Position numbers and translations under genes: made by a program. Below the pieces are notes generated by a model. The model was given only the letters and a program-made list of their open reading frames with translations, had not been told where the DNA came from and ran no database searches. A stretch of 64,000 nucleotides of DNA. Source: Linyphia triangularis. Its lineage: Eukaryota; Arthropoda; Arachnida; Araneae; Linyphiidae. Below, one piece after another: positions 45,386 to 56,700 of this stretch; positions within the stretch are counted from its first letter, which is position 1; each line of letters starts with the position of its first letter. The DNA is taken from the NCBI GenBank assembly GCA_963978545.1, contig OZ021721.1, positions 41,612,785 to 41,676,784 of the forward strand, in the 5' to 3' direction.

Positions 45386-45713
45386 AGTTTAAAAAACTAA
45401 AAAACACGCTTTAATAGAAAAGTGAACTAAAAAGTAGAAAATAATTTAAAATAAGTTTGAAATAAGAATAGAGTGATTAACAAGAAATATTTATTTTATC
45501 GTAAAAAAGCGTGGGGTTGATGTCAACAGTTGTAAATATTTAATGACATATATTGGTAAAGTAGAGCCATTATGAAAATATTTTAAAAAGCACCCCACGC
45601 TTTTTTACGATAAAATAAATATTTCTTGTTAATCACTCTATTCTTATTCAAAATTATTTTCTACTTTTTAGTTCACTTTTCTATTAAAGCGTGTTTTTTA
45701 GCTTTTTAAACTA
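45386..45713. repeat. foldback repeat with AAAGCGTGTTTTTTAG motifs
   Basis: 45386-45518 is inverted at 45594-45713 (AACAAGAAATATTTATTTTATCG and CCCCACGCTTTTTTACGATA), with a 75-base loop. The motif (T)ATTAAAGCGTGTTTTTT(A) is repeated further to about 45845. It lies between the Tc1 remnant and the 18S fragment. Confidence 0.85.
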
Positions 45714-45879
45714 TTATTTATTTTTTACTTTTTAGTTTGGTTTTCTATTAAAGCGTGTTTTTTAAACTATTAATTATTTTTAAGGATAATGCGACTAAAA
45801 AAACATGCTTTCTACTAAAGCGTGTTTTTGAGTTTTTTAAACTATAAATTATTCAATTGCGAAAAGTGAACGAAACTCC

Positions 45880-46266
45880 CTATTAGTTGATCCGGCCAGT
45901 AGTCATATGCTTGTCTCAATTATTAACTCATTCAAGTCTCAGTACACGTCATATTAAAGTGAAACCGTGAATATCTCATTAATTCGGTTATGGCCCCTTA
46001 GATCGTGTCCACATTTACATGGAAAACTGTGGTATTTCTAAAGCTAATCCTTGCAATCCAGAGTTCCGATCGGTTCCAGAAAACCAATCGGTGTCTCGTC
46101 CATCATTATTATATGATAAATCTGAATAACTTTTTGCTGATAGTATAACCGTAGTGTCCACGACTGATCTTTCAAATGTCTGCCTTATCAACTGTCGATG
46201 GTAGGTTCTGTGACTACTGGGTTTGTAACGGGTAACGGGACACCAGGGTTTGATTCTGGAGAAGGT
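45880..46266 (+). rRNA. 18S rRNA 5'-end fragment (pseudogene)
   Basis: Starts at CTATTAGTTGATCCGGCCAG and continues TAGTCATATGCTTGTCTCAA, AGTGAAACCGTGAATATCTC, TTACATGGAAAACTGTGGTA, CTTTCAAATGTCTGCCTTAT, CAACTGTCGATGGTAGGTTC and GGGTAACGGG. These are the first roughly 400 bases of eukaryotic small-subunit rRNA in order, with many substitutions and a deletion in the GC-rich variable part. A weaker echo of later 18S text (CAATACGAG, AAATCCTT, TTGAAGGG) may extend to 46365. Neither 5.8S nor 28S is seen, so it is a dispersed fragment and not an rDNA unit. Confidence 0.92.
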
Positions 46267-46369
46267 TAGTTGGTTGGAGTTCAACGGCGCAAGGGCAATA
46301 CGAGCCAATCCTTGCGATAATGAATTAAAATCCTTGAGATAAAGAATTTAAAATTGAAGGGACTGAGTT

Positions 46370-47234
46370 CATATGAAAATATTCTCTTACAGAATCCTAA
46401 CAGGGTCCCCACTCTTTTCCAAATTAAAAATTTAGGAGTTTCAAACTTTTTTTAAGGATCTAAATTTGTTTTATAAGGACCCGTCAAAACATTATATTGA
46501 GCAAGAACATTGTTTGATGAGCATCTGTGAAGAGGAAAATGTCTTGCATTTGAGTTCCGAATGGGAGAAAACCCTTGCGTCATTTAGGTAAAATTATTAA
46601 AGCAAGCAGAACGTGGGAACGTTTTTATTTCTTTAGTCTTACTAATTGGTGTTTTTAAAGATATGTTTCCTAACTCACTTAGTTCATACAGCTTATAAAT
46701 CATAAATAGCAAATTATGTTTTTTAAAAATCCATCACCACATTTTAGCTCTTTTTGACTATAAAAATACAGGTATTTCAATTTTCAAGATTATAAGTTTG
46801 CTGAGAAAACAGTAACCGATGTCAAATAAACTAAGTAATTAATTGCTTAAGTGTAAAAATGTGTGAAAACAGATATTCGACCAAGTTCAAGATCATTGGC
46901 TTGTTACCTTCACGAGATTTTATTGGGCTTATGGTGGCATCGCATCCCGTGCGCAAACACATGCGTATTGAATCCTTTTGTTGCTTAGTTTTGTTCTTGT
47001 ACTTCAGTATCTTTTTCAGTTATTGCAACTAATGTTCGTTGTTTTTAGAATAAAGTATTAAGTATATTGTTGAAGGATGTAGTCTTTAAATAGTATCCTT
47101 ACACTTAAGCCCATTACATGCTTTCTGAAGATATATTTATTCTTCAAATATGGTTTGATTGTGACCTTGGGGTTCAGTTGCATTATTTGAAGGTGAGTAA
47201 GAGTACACAAAATGGTAAACTTATTTTTTAAACT
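46370..47234. other. no gene recognised
   Basis: AT-rich sequence without clear coding potential. 46500-46600 contains AAATTATTAAAGCAAGCAGA, which vaguely recalls a later 18S segment, but the match is too weak to claim. Confidence 0.4.
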
Positions 47235-47672
47235 TTAACCCTTGGTTGTCTCGTGGTTAGTCGCATGGGGGACAAATGTCAAGGCTTAACTCGATTGAAG
47301 GGGGAATAAGGCTGTGACAATGGCTGATTTCGCGACGACCAACCTACGAGATCAATTTTCTACTTGGCCAGCGCCAATCCGGGGTAGTGGCGAAAATCGT
47401 AACCATCAACCAAAACAAACCTCTTCGGTGTATTTGAAAAAGGATTTCTTCCCTTCCATGAGTGTTTAATTTTAATGATTTCAGAATTCTTATAGCCTAG
47501 GTATATGCTTACACCTAGAAAAAAATCTTCCCTAATGATTTATTTAACTCAATTTCTTATTAATATTTAAGTTAGTTTTCTACTTTAATTTTTTCTTGTT
47601 CATAATAAAAAAATTTACTAAACATATATTTTATTCAATTCAGTGTGAAAAGTAATTTTGATATTTACAAGG

Positions 47673-47849
47673 TTGTTTGTATTCAGATTATCTGGCGCCG
47701 TCAGCAACACGAGGGCTATAATGCGCCGAAACATTTCGTCATTTAACAATCCAACATACATTTACAAACACCCATGCCAACACGGGACTCGAACCCGCAA
47801 CCTCGCGGTCTAGAAGCCAGCACGCTAACCACTATACCGTTTGGTCGGC
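47673..47849 (-). mobile_element. tRNA-headed SINE, full length, copy 4
   Basis: Reverse copy of the SINE family with the same head, B box and body. A perfect 14-bp duplication TGATATTTACAAGG is at 47659-47672 and 47850-47863. Confidence 0.94.
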
Positions 47850-47863
47850 TGATATTTACAAGG

Positions 47864-49464
47864 ATGTGAGTGATCTGGAAATTTTCCGGTTTAACTTGGA
47901 CCAGACCAATGCTTTTCTCTTTTAACAGACCATTTGATCTGATTTTTTGAATTTTTAAGGAAATAAAACAATTTCTAAAATTCTAACAGACAACATTTTA
48001 TGTACCAGTGTTAGTTTATATAAACATTGTAATTAACCTACATAATATTTGTGTGGGGTAAAGTGGAAGTATACTTATAATTGACTTTTGACCATTTCTT
48101 GACTTTTAAAAAAAAAGTTATGTAAAGAAAGTAAGCCTAGTATATTCCACATTGGTCAATTACTGAAAAAATCAATTTTTCTGGACAAATAGTAAGTGAA
48201 GATTGAAATAAAAGTATAAACGGTTATCACTGTTTTTTCCCAGAAAATATGCAAGTAACAATTTAGTAGTTGACCATTTTGGTCATTTACTAAAAGTATA
48301 ACACTTAGCCTGATCAGTAATTAACCATCTGTTATTCATAATTTGTTTATTGGTTTAAAGAAAAATTACTTGTATATTAATATAAAACAAACATAAATGA
48401 TCTACATACATTATTTGTATTAAATCATTTAGGAATTATTCATGTTGATGCTAAAAAATCACAGAGAAGCTAAACCACCCTTCCCTAATGGTGTCAATCA
48501 CTCTTACGAGACCCTGTGATATACCTTTGTGTTTGTTAATTTTTATCATCCAATTGGAAGCTTGGTTACCCCTATAACTTTTGGCAGTGGCTTTCATTAG
48601 TTATTGGATATATTTTAACCAATAAAAATTAGAATACCATCATAACAATCCTTGTTTACTTCCTTTTTGTGTTATTTTCGTCAACTACTAGCATGTGGTC
48701 AATTACTGGAGAATCACTCTATATATGTAAAAAGCATTTATAGTATTAGTGTTATAATGCAAAGATATCTAAAGCAAATTTCTAAGCAATACTGATAATA
48801 TAAGTTAATATGCAGCTACGGGTCCCCAGTGGGTCATTTTTCATTAATTTTAATTTGCCTACTCTGACCCACTTATTATCACAAAAGAGTGAGGGTATCA
48901 TTCCAGCCACGGAACTCCTTGTAGCCCGTATGCAAGCAAATTTGCTAAAAACAATAAAAACATGATGTCCATTTTTGTTAATGTACTAAAATTACAAATA
49001 GCCTGTCAAGGGACAAAGGAATGGGTACAACCTGCATATGGGAGACCCCACACAGATACATAAGGAGGCGATCTTCCATTCATAGATTCCCGTTTATAGG
49101 GTAGATCTACATTCATACAGATACCCGTTTATAGAGTTTATCTACATTCATACAGATACCCGTTTATAGGGTAGATCTACATTCATACAGATACACCCGT
49201 CTATAGAGCGTTATCTTTCACATACACAGATGCAACCCGTCTAATGTTTTTTTATCACAACTTAAGTCCTAGGCCAGTAATTAGAAATAAATGGATTTGA
49301 GCTGTCACAAGTTGGAATACAATTTATCAGACGCATACAGCGGTCTCTCCAGAAAAAATACTCGACTCATAGATTACAACAATTCCAAATACATAATAAA
49401 TGGAGATAGTAGCAACTTAACACAGTAAGTATTTAAAGAGAAAATATTATACCAGTTAAAATTA
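47864..49464. other. non-coding part of the P-type element
   Basis: No gene. Contains pieces such as GACCCACTT/AGTGGGTC near 48810-48870 that could pair, and the 37-base tandem repeat described separately. The transposase stop codon region follows at 49465. Confidence 0.5.
49086..49210. repeat. about 37-bp tandem repeat, 3.5 copies
   Basis: CCCGTTTATAGGGTAGATCT followed by ACATTCATACAGATA repeats at about 49089, 49127 and 49168, then a partial ACCCGTCTATAGAGCG. The second copy has AGAGTTTATC in place of AGGGTAGATC. Confidence 0.9.
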
Positions 49465-52179
49465 TCATGTTAGCTTAAGTACTTTCCTACTTAACGGCTT
49501 CGAATTAATTGCACTTCTTCTATAAGTTACACTTTTTGCAATATTTTTCAAAAGTAAAGATAAAAATTTATCAGTAATATGATGAGTAATCTTTTCTTTA
49601 TGGTTTTCAACATTACACTTTAAAGTAGGCGATTGTATCATTTTTGGTAAAATATGTGCTTTGAGATTTTTGCTAATATTAATCAATGGTAAGATTTTAA
49701 CTGCAGCTTCAACAAATTCTTGTACAATTAATAAAATGCTGATAAACTGTGATGAAGGATAAAATAGACCTCCACGGTCTTGGAACTTAATTAAAGATAA
49801 AATTGGAGAGTTAGATTCTGGAACTCTGAAAGGTTCGCTACATTTATCACAATCAATTTGTAGTTCCATTGTTCTTAATATATAGCCGGCAACATAGGCA
49901 AGACTTCCAGTTTTTAAAGATATTGTGGGAATATTAGGTACATTCAAGAGTTTTTCTAAGATATCTTTGGTTTCATCAGGGATTTCATGACATTTTCTCG
50001 TAGCTAATTTTAATTTATGATGTTTTCCTGGTTTAGTTGAGAATAAAGTAGAATATTCAAAGCTTTCGTGATTAAAGTTATTTGTATTTGAGTATTTAGA
50101 ACTTTGAATAATTCCTACCTTAAGAATTTTCTCCAATGCAAAAGTACTAGTCCTGACATCCATCATATCATTACCTCCATTCATTTGCCTTAACGTACTA
50201 AAAAAAGATTCTATACTGTCACTGTTAAATGACCTTGTAAGAACGTAATAAAAACCATTGTCGAGTAAATATTTTATGCACTCGACTGTTGACTTGGTTG
50301 TTAATTCAATGGCTTCATGTGTCTGGTCACTTAGAAATTTTAATGGTGGATCATGTTCCAAACAAGCAATTTTTATGTTGGTCAAGTATTGTAAGAAGTC
50401 ATTTTCCAACCAGTTTAAACGCTCATCATTCACAGAAAAAAAATGCTTCTTGTCAGGGTTCCTTGCATAAATATGTTGGCTACGATTGCATACATCATGG
50501 ATAGAAAACCATTTATATACATTTTGTAAAAACAAAATAGTAGCACCTGCATTCTTGAAGACATAGGCTTTAGGATGTCTGTTTGAATTGACCATGAGAA
50601 ATTTAATAGCAGCAACAACTGGAGGAGAAAAAATTACAACTGCTCGAGCAACATTCATTTTTTCTAAATTAGAAGGTAAAACATGTTTTATGGTCAAGTT
50701 TCTGACAGGTTTAATTTTTTCACCCTTTTGAATCATGTAGAGGGACTTTAAGTACTTTCCACTTATGACTTCAGTACCATCAGTCATTTCTCTTTCTAAA
50801 AACAAAGATCTGATGTTTTTAATTATATGGTTTTGGTCAAATCCAAAAAACATTTTCCTTTCAGGGTCGCAGGGATGAGGAATACTCGTCTTCAAAGCTC
50901 CACCACCAAATTCTTTAAACATACCAACATTAACAGATAAATTGTCGGTTACAATCCGGACAATAAAAAATCCGCATTCTTCAACATCTTTAATTATGCC
51001 TTCTGTGTATGAATGTAGTTCTTTTGAAGTCAGCTTTTTTGTGAAATAATATCCACAAGGTATGCAAAACTTGGTTGATAACCCGTACATTATGAAACAC
51101 AGCAATCTGTTGGCATGATCATAAACATCATTTGATGACAATACAGTTTCAGATTTGGAGCCAAAAAAACAGTCAAGCTTCGCATCATAAACACACTGTG
51201 GTTTTATTGCCATCTCATCAATGACAAGAGAAGTAAATTTTTCTTCGGGCTTCAATTTTTTGGCTTCTTCCAGTATTCTAGCTTTAATAAGCTCTGTAAA
51301 CCCCACCTCACCATTCACAGGTCCAGTAAATCGCTGTAATGTTCTTGTGCTTGGTAGCATTAACAGATTTCTGTTAAGAATAGCATCGTAGCCCTTTGGA
51401 GAAGAGGCATGCAAAAGAACACATTCACGAATAATAGTATCAGACCATCGAGGAGTTTTCTTATTAAAATTTGACAATTGGCTTAGAGTAAATTCAATTT
51501 GCTTATTAGCTAATCCATCATCATACAAAACCTGCATTTTCTCAACATTTTGAACAAAAATATTCTTTTCAAAATATTCTACTTTCTTGGAATTTTCTTC
51601 TAATTTTTTTTGGAGAGATTCTATTTGTTTATTTCTTCTAGTCAATAACCTACGTAAACGTTTAATTTCTACTCGTTGGTTTGCAATAAAATTGCAATTA
51701 GTTTTGGTTTGGGTTCCTATGCTGTTAAATTCTGTATCAGAAGTTGATGATTGAATTGCTGCATCATATGAAGAACTAGCTAAATTTAATAACACATTTG
51801 CAGCTTCATTATCTGAAAAGGGAGAAGATGCTCTTAATTTTTTACTTCGGAGACTTAGATTCCCTATTTGTTTACGTTTAAGAACTCTACGTTCGCTCTT
51901 CTGGGGAATCAATTTGTAAGTAGGATATCCATTAAACACTGTTGGGATCGATCCTTTTTTTAAACATCTCCTTGTAGGGAACTGCAAAAAATCTGAATCC
52001 TTAAAGTGATACGCACATACTTTAGATGAGTTAGAAATATCATTAGGCGAAAAATCCTTACGCGAAATGGCTTTCAGCCAAACACGTTTCAGTTCTGAAT
52101 CAGCTGGGAATTCGTGAAAAGATAATTTTTCAATCTTACTATTTGACTTACATAAAGGTACACAGCAATAGATAGGCAT
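49465..52179 (-). CDS. THAP-domain P-element-type transposase, intact
   Basis: A single uninterrupted 904-codon frame. Residues 1-85 are a THAP zinc-binding domain: C5 (or C6), C10, C55, H58, W34, P25 and a SIPTVF (77-82) version of the AVPTIF motif. A Lys/Glu-rich coiled coil follows at about 165-210 (KRLRRLLTRRNKQIESLQKK). The RNase H-like core shows SLVIDEMAIKP, IVTDNLSVN, FGFDQNHIIKNIRSLF and SFNSDSIESFFSTLRQMNGG, the P/THAP9 pattern. A Cys pair (CDKC) lies in the C-terminus. Length is close to THAP9. With no stop in a region of dead TEs, it is either recent or under selection. The start at 52179 is fixed by the THAP domain beginning at once. Confidence 0.93.
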   Translation of the reverse strand: MPIYCCVPLCKSNSKIEKLSFHEFPADSELKRVWLKAISRKDFSPNDISNSSKVCAYHFKDSDFLQFPTRRCLKKGSIPTVFNGYPTYKLIPQKSERRVLKRKQIGNLSLRSKKLRASSPFSDNEAANVLLNLASSSYDAAIQSSTSDTEFNSIGTQTKTNCNFIANQRVEIKRLRRLLTRRNKQIESLQKKLEENSKKVEYFEKNIFVQNVEKMQVLYDDGLANKQIEFTLSQLSNFNKKTPRWSDTIIRECVLLHASSPKGYDAILNRNLLMLPSTRTLQRFTGPVNGEVGFTELIKARILEEAKKLKPEEKFTSLVIDEMAIKPQCVYDAKLDCFFGSKSETVLSSNDVYDHANRLLCFIMYGLSTKFCIPCGYYFTKKLTSKELHSYTEGIIKDVEECGFFIVRIVTDNLSVNVGMFKEFGGGALKTSIPHPCDPERKMFFGFDQNHIIKNIRSLFLEREMTDGTEVISGKYLKSLYMIQKGEKIKPVRNLTIKHVLPSNLEKMNVARAVVIFSPPVVAAIKFLMVNSNRHPKAYVFKNAGATILFLQNVYKWFSIHDVCNRSQHIYARNPDKKHFFSVNDERLNWLENDFLQYLTNIKIACLEHDPPLKFLSDQTHEAIELTTKSTVECIKYLLDNGFYYVLTRSFNSDSIESFFSTLRQMNGGNDMMDVRTSTFALEKILKVGIIQSSKYSNTNNFNHESFEYSTLFSTKPGKHHKLKLATRKCHEIPDETKDILEKLLNVPNIPTISLKTGSLAYVAGYILRTMELQIDCDKCSEPFRVPESNSPILSLIKFQDRGGLFYPSSQFISILLIVQEFVEAAVKILPLINISKNLKAHILPKMIQSPTLKCNVENHKEKITHHITDKFLSLLLKNIAKSVTYRRSAINSKPLSRKVLKLT

Positions 52180-52760
52180 GCTGTACTGTTTTCGGAATTA
52201 AAAGAGTAAATAATTACAAAAATCACTTACGAAACGGTAGCACACCACACAAGTCAAGGCGAAATGATCCAAAAACTATCCTACTAGACCAATGCCATCT
52301 AGTGGTAAACGGTCAAACTAAGGTGGTATTTGAAATCCTTTGATCTTTACCGCACTGTCATAGCCGCGATGAATCCAGTTTAGCCGTGCAAATGTCCGCC
52401 AAATTCAAATTTTCATTCATACCATTAAATTCGTAACCAAATATCAACTTAAGTAGGTGTTTTAAGTGGTAAGTAAGTGGATAAATATTTTAATTAAAAT
52501 CACAACATTATTGAACAGAATAAAGTAAAAAATATTTTTAAATAACTTGAAAAAGCAGTAAGAAGGCTTTGATCATGTGCTGCCATCGATTGAGAAATTG
52601 AGATTGTGGGGGACATTTGTCAACCGTGCGACTAACTAAGGGTTAATTTTACAAGATAGTGAATTGAATTTCAATTGAAATTTTATTAATTTGTTGAATT
52701 TTTGATTTTCCAACTCAAATGTATAATTTAGAATCTAAATTATGAGGCAAATAACCTTTT

Positions 52761-53764
52761 ATGGATACTATTGAAAACAAAGAAACAAACACTGACTCCA
52801 ACGAGGAAGAAACCCAGACCTTGACGATTACCCAATCTTCTGTACCAGGCCCTTCAACCCTACAGACAGACCTTGAAAGAGATCCCGATCTCCAAAAGGT
52901 AATCTCGGGGGTTGATAGGATCAACCTACAGAAGAAAAGAATCTCTGGGGCTGCCAAAAAAAGGCTGACCAAAGAGATGAAATTAGCCAAGGGCACCTGG
53001 GAAGAAAAAAGACCAAAGCTCAAACCACTCCCAGAGGAAAGGAGGTACAGACCCCGATCAGACACGCTACCAAGAGGCCAAGGTCGGATGGTAGCACTCC
53101 CCTCTCTGAAGAGAAAAAAGCCAAAAAAAGGACCAAACCCGGTGACGAGACAGACCCGAGTTACAATGACACTTTGTCAGCTGTGAAGATGACAGTTGTC
53201 GTGGAAGGATATCCAGACCAGAAACTGTCAGAAGACCAACTGACATCCTTCCAACTAGACGCAATGGCTAGAATTGAGGGCATTCCCTCGGGAACCGGAC
53301 CTCGATTCAAGTACTGTCGTCTGGAAGGAGGGGTCTTTATCATCCTATGTGCTGACTCTAACAGCAGTCAATGGCTGACCAGAACTGTTAGAGAAATGTC
53401 ACCATGGAATGGCCTGTCCCTTCTTGTTGACGAAGCACGTAGGATTGTCAAAGCATCCAAATTCATAGCTCGGATCCCAGCTATTTACAACAAGCTCTCC
53501 GGCCAAGAGATTCTTCAGAAAATTGAAGCTCAGAAGAGAGGACTAACAGCCACAGAATGGGGAATCCTCAACCAGAAATCTGGTAATGAGGGCAGAACCA
53601 TTGTTGTAAACGTTCCAGAACAAGAAGCCAAGACCTTGATCGGTAGAGAAAGTAAATTTTACTTAGGCTTTACCCAAGTGCAGGTCAGAATTCTGGAAAA
53701 ACCATCTGCTGCTGCTTCCTCTGACCATGTCCCTGAAGCTTCTGCAGATCAACCTACAGCATAA
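52761..53764 (+). pseudogene. LINE B ORF1 protein (DUF4780-like), one frameshift
   Basis: 52761-53186 encodes a Lys-rich N-terminus (KKRISGAAKKRLTKEMKLAK). 53174-53764 encodes a folded domain (MTVVVEGYPDQKLSEDQLTS, GVFIILCADSNSSQWLTRTV, NEGRTIVVNVPEQEAKTLI). The pieces overlap at 53174-53186, so one frameshift near 53150-53180 separates them. Role: RNA-binding ORF1 of the LINE. Its 3' end overlaps the ORF2 start by 38 bases. Confidence 0.82.
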
Positions 53765-56700
53765 AAGACTTGCTGCTGCCAACCTCAGTGGGATCTTCCG
53801 GACTGAGGGAATCCACATTGCCCTAATTCAAGAACCCTGGTTGTATAAAAAAGGCATCAGGGGATTAAGTGACAGTGGAAGTAAGCTGATTTATGATCTT
53901 GCGAGCTCTTCTCCAAGAGCTTGCTTGCTTATCAACAACAACAGTGATGCACTGCCGATTCATGAACTCTGTTCTAGGGACTTGACAGTTGCTAAGATAA
54001 CACTTCATGATGGCGGAAGAACCAAAGAAATCTTGATAGGCTCTGGGTACCTGCCATATGAAGAAAAAGATCCTGTGAGTGCTGAGCTGAAGAGATTGTT
54101 GACTGTGTGTGCAGAACAGCAATCAGGATTACTTCTTGGTTGTGATGTGAATGCACACCACACAATCTGGGGCAGCTCAAACATCAATGACAGAGGTGAG
54201 TTACTCTTAGACTTTATACTTGAAAATAACCTAGATATTTTGAATGTAGGAAATAAACCGACCTTCATTACCAGTGTAAGAAAGGAAGTACTTGACATAA
54301 CCTTAGCCAGTCCAGAACTAAGTGGTTATATTGACAAATGGCATGTTGATGAGAAGCCTTCAATGGCAGACCATCAATTTATCCATTTTTTATTAAAATC
54401 CGAATATCACTGGGAAAAAACGTTTAGGGATCCCAAAAGGACGAACTGGACTTTATTCAATAATGAACTCCAGAACTACCTGGAGGACTTTTCCCAGAAA
54501 ATCTATGACACTTATGATCTGGAACTGCTTGCAGACGGTCTGCAGCAGGCGATCCACATGTCATATATTAATAACTGTCCTCTGCTTATGAGAAAGGGTA
54601 AACAACTAAACTCTTGGTGGAACCACGATCTCATGAGGCAGAGAAAGGCAGTACGGAAACTTTTCAGAAAAGCAAAAAAATCTGGTAACTGAGAAGAATA
54701 TAAGTGCCTATTAGCAGAATACAACAAAGCTGTTCGAATGGCCAAAAGGAATTCATGGAGGAAGTTCTGTGATTCAGTTGAAAGTACTGCTGAAGGTGCT
54801 AGACTCCATAAAATTCTTAAAAGAGATACGCCAAATTTGGTGGCGACTCTTAAGAATGATTCCGGTGGCTATACCAAGACTGGCCAAGAAGTTATAGAGA
54901 CTCTGGTCAAGACATATTTTCCCAAATCCAACTTGGTATCCAATGAATTGAACCCCTCTCCCTTGGGATTTCCAAAAAGGGTGAGGAGGGAAAATTGGAT
55001 AGCTGCCAAGAAATTCTTTACTGTTAAACAGGTATTATGGGCTATCAACTCTTTTGAACCATATAAAACTCCAGGACCAGATGGGATAATGCCGATTATG
55101 CTTCAGAAATCGGCTGAACTCATCTCACAGATCCTGTGCAAAATGTTCAGAGCCAGTCTGGCTCTTGAATACATCCCTAGACAATGGAGAAAGGCAAGGG
55201 TAGTCTTTCTGCCCAAACCTGGAAAAAAAACAATATGACCAGGCTAAGAACTTTCGTCCTAATAGTCTTTCATCTTTCATACTTAAGTGCATGGAAAAGA
55301 TAATTGATAGACACATCAAGGATGTGTTGAGGAGCACCAGACCTCTTCACAAGAACCAATTTGCCTATCAATCAGGTAAATCTACAGAGGTGGCTTTGCA
55401 ACACCTGGTTGTAAAGATTGAAAAGACCCTGGAGTACAAGAAATGGCTTTGGCAGCTTTCCTAGATATTGAGGGTGCTTTTGATAACACCTCTTTCAACT
55501 CAATCACTGCTGCTGGCAGAGCTATTGAACCACTAATCTGCAACTGGATAAACTCCTTACTTGCAGACAGAATTATTACAACCGAGTTGTTTGGGGCAAC
55601 ACTTGAGGCTAGACCCACTAGGGGATGCCCTCAGGGAGGAGTTCTCTCCCCTCTGTTATGGAACCTGGTGGTTGATGACCTAATAGCAGACCTCAATCAA
55701 AGCGGCATTTATGCTCAAGGATATGCAGAAGACATTGTCGTTTACATATCAGGCATAGATGAAAAAACAGTGACAAATATCATGCAAGGGACCCTGAACA
55801 GAATCGCAAGATGGTGTTGTGAGAAGAATTTGAGAGTAAATCCTCAAAAGACTACTCTTGTCCCATTTCCGCTGCATTGACGAAAGAGATATACCTACCC
55901 TGTAGGGGGAAAAAGTAAATATGCTGAATGAGGTTAAATATTTGGGAGTTATACTGGACACTAAATTAACCTGGAATCAGCATTTGAAAAGCAAAATAAA
56001 CCAAGCAAAAGTTGGACTTCTACGATGTAGAAGAGTTCTTGGTAAATCATAGGGTCTAAAGCCAAGGATGACCTATTGGCTTTATACAATGGCTATTAGA
56101 CCTATTGTGACTTATGCTGCAGTGGTCTGATGGAAAAAGACGGAACAATTGACTGTTAAGACCAAACTAGACAGCCTTCAAAGAGCTGCCTGTTTTGAGT
56201 ATAACAGGTGCTATGTCCTCTACTCCCACCAGAGCCATGGAAACTATTCTTTCTGTTGTCCCACTTGATATCTTCATCAGTGGTGTTGCCAGAAGAAGCT
56301 CTTACAGACTGGAAAATGTTGGATTGCGGATGAATTTTGCCAGCCAAGTGTCCCACACTAGCATTAACCAAAAATTATTTGATCCTATACTTTTGATGCC
56401 CTCTGGCATCATGGAGACAAGATTCCTCTTTCATAGACCCTTCGAGGTACTTATTGACCTAAGAGAGAAATGGAAAGAGGAAAACTACAAGCTTACCAAT
56501 GGAGACATTGTGTGGTACACAGATGGCTCCAAACAGAACGAAAAGGCAGGTGCTGGAATCTGTGGAGTTAGACCTAAAGTAAGGATTGCGCGCAGACTAG
56601 GAAAATATGCCACAGTATTTCAAGCGGAACTGCTTGCCATCATTTACTGTCTACATGAATGTTCTAGAAGATCCTACTCAAATAGGAAGATCTACATATT

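Larger units (their letters stand above)
47239..52642 (-). mobile_element. P-superfamily element with candidate termini
   Basis: The intact THAP transposase lies between imperfect inverted ends: CCCTTGGTTGTCTCGTGGTT (left) and, on the minus strand, CCCTTAGTTAGTCGCACGGTT (right). Both are bordered by TTAA (47235-47238 and 52643-52646). GGGGGACA plus ATGTC/TTGTC occurs inside both ends on the plus strand. P elements usually duplicate 8 bp, and I find no 8-bp duplication, so the termini are provisional. A SINE (47673-47849) sits inside. Length 5.4 kb. Confidence 0.55.

Noticed and set aside
45880..46365. An intact rDNA unit
   Set aside because: Only the 18S start is present, strongly diverged. 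There is no ITS, 5.8S or 28S.
47235..52646. A piggyBac element, because of the TTAA borders
   Set aside because: The encoded protein has a THAP domain and P-type motifs, and none of the piggyBac DDD features.
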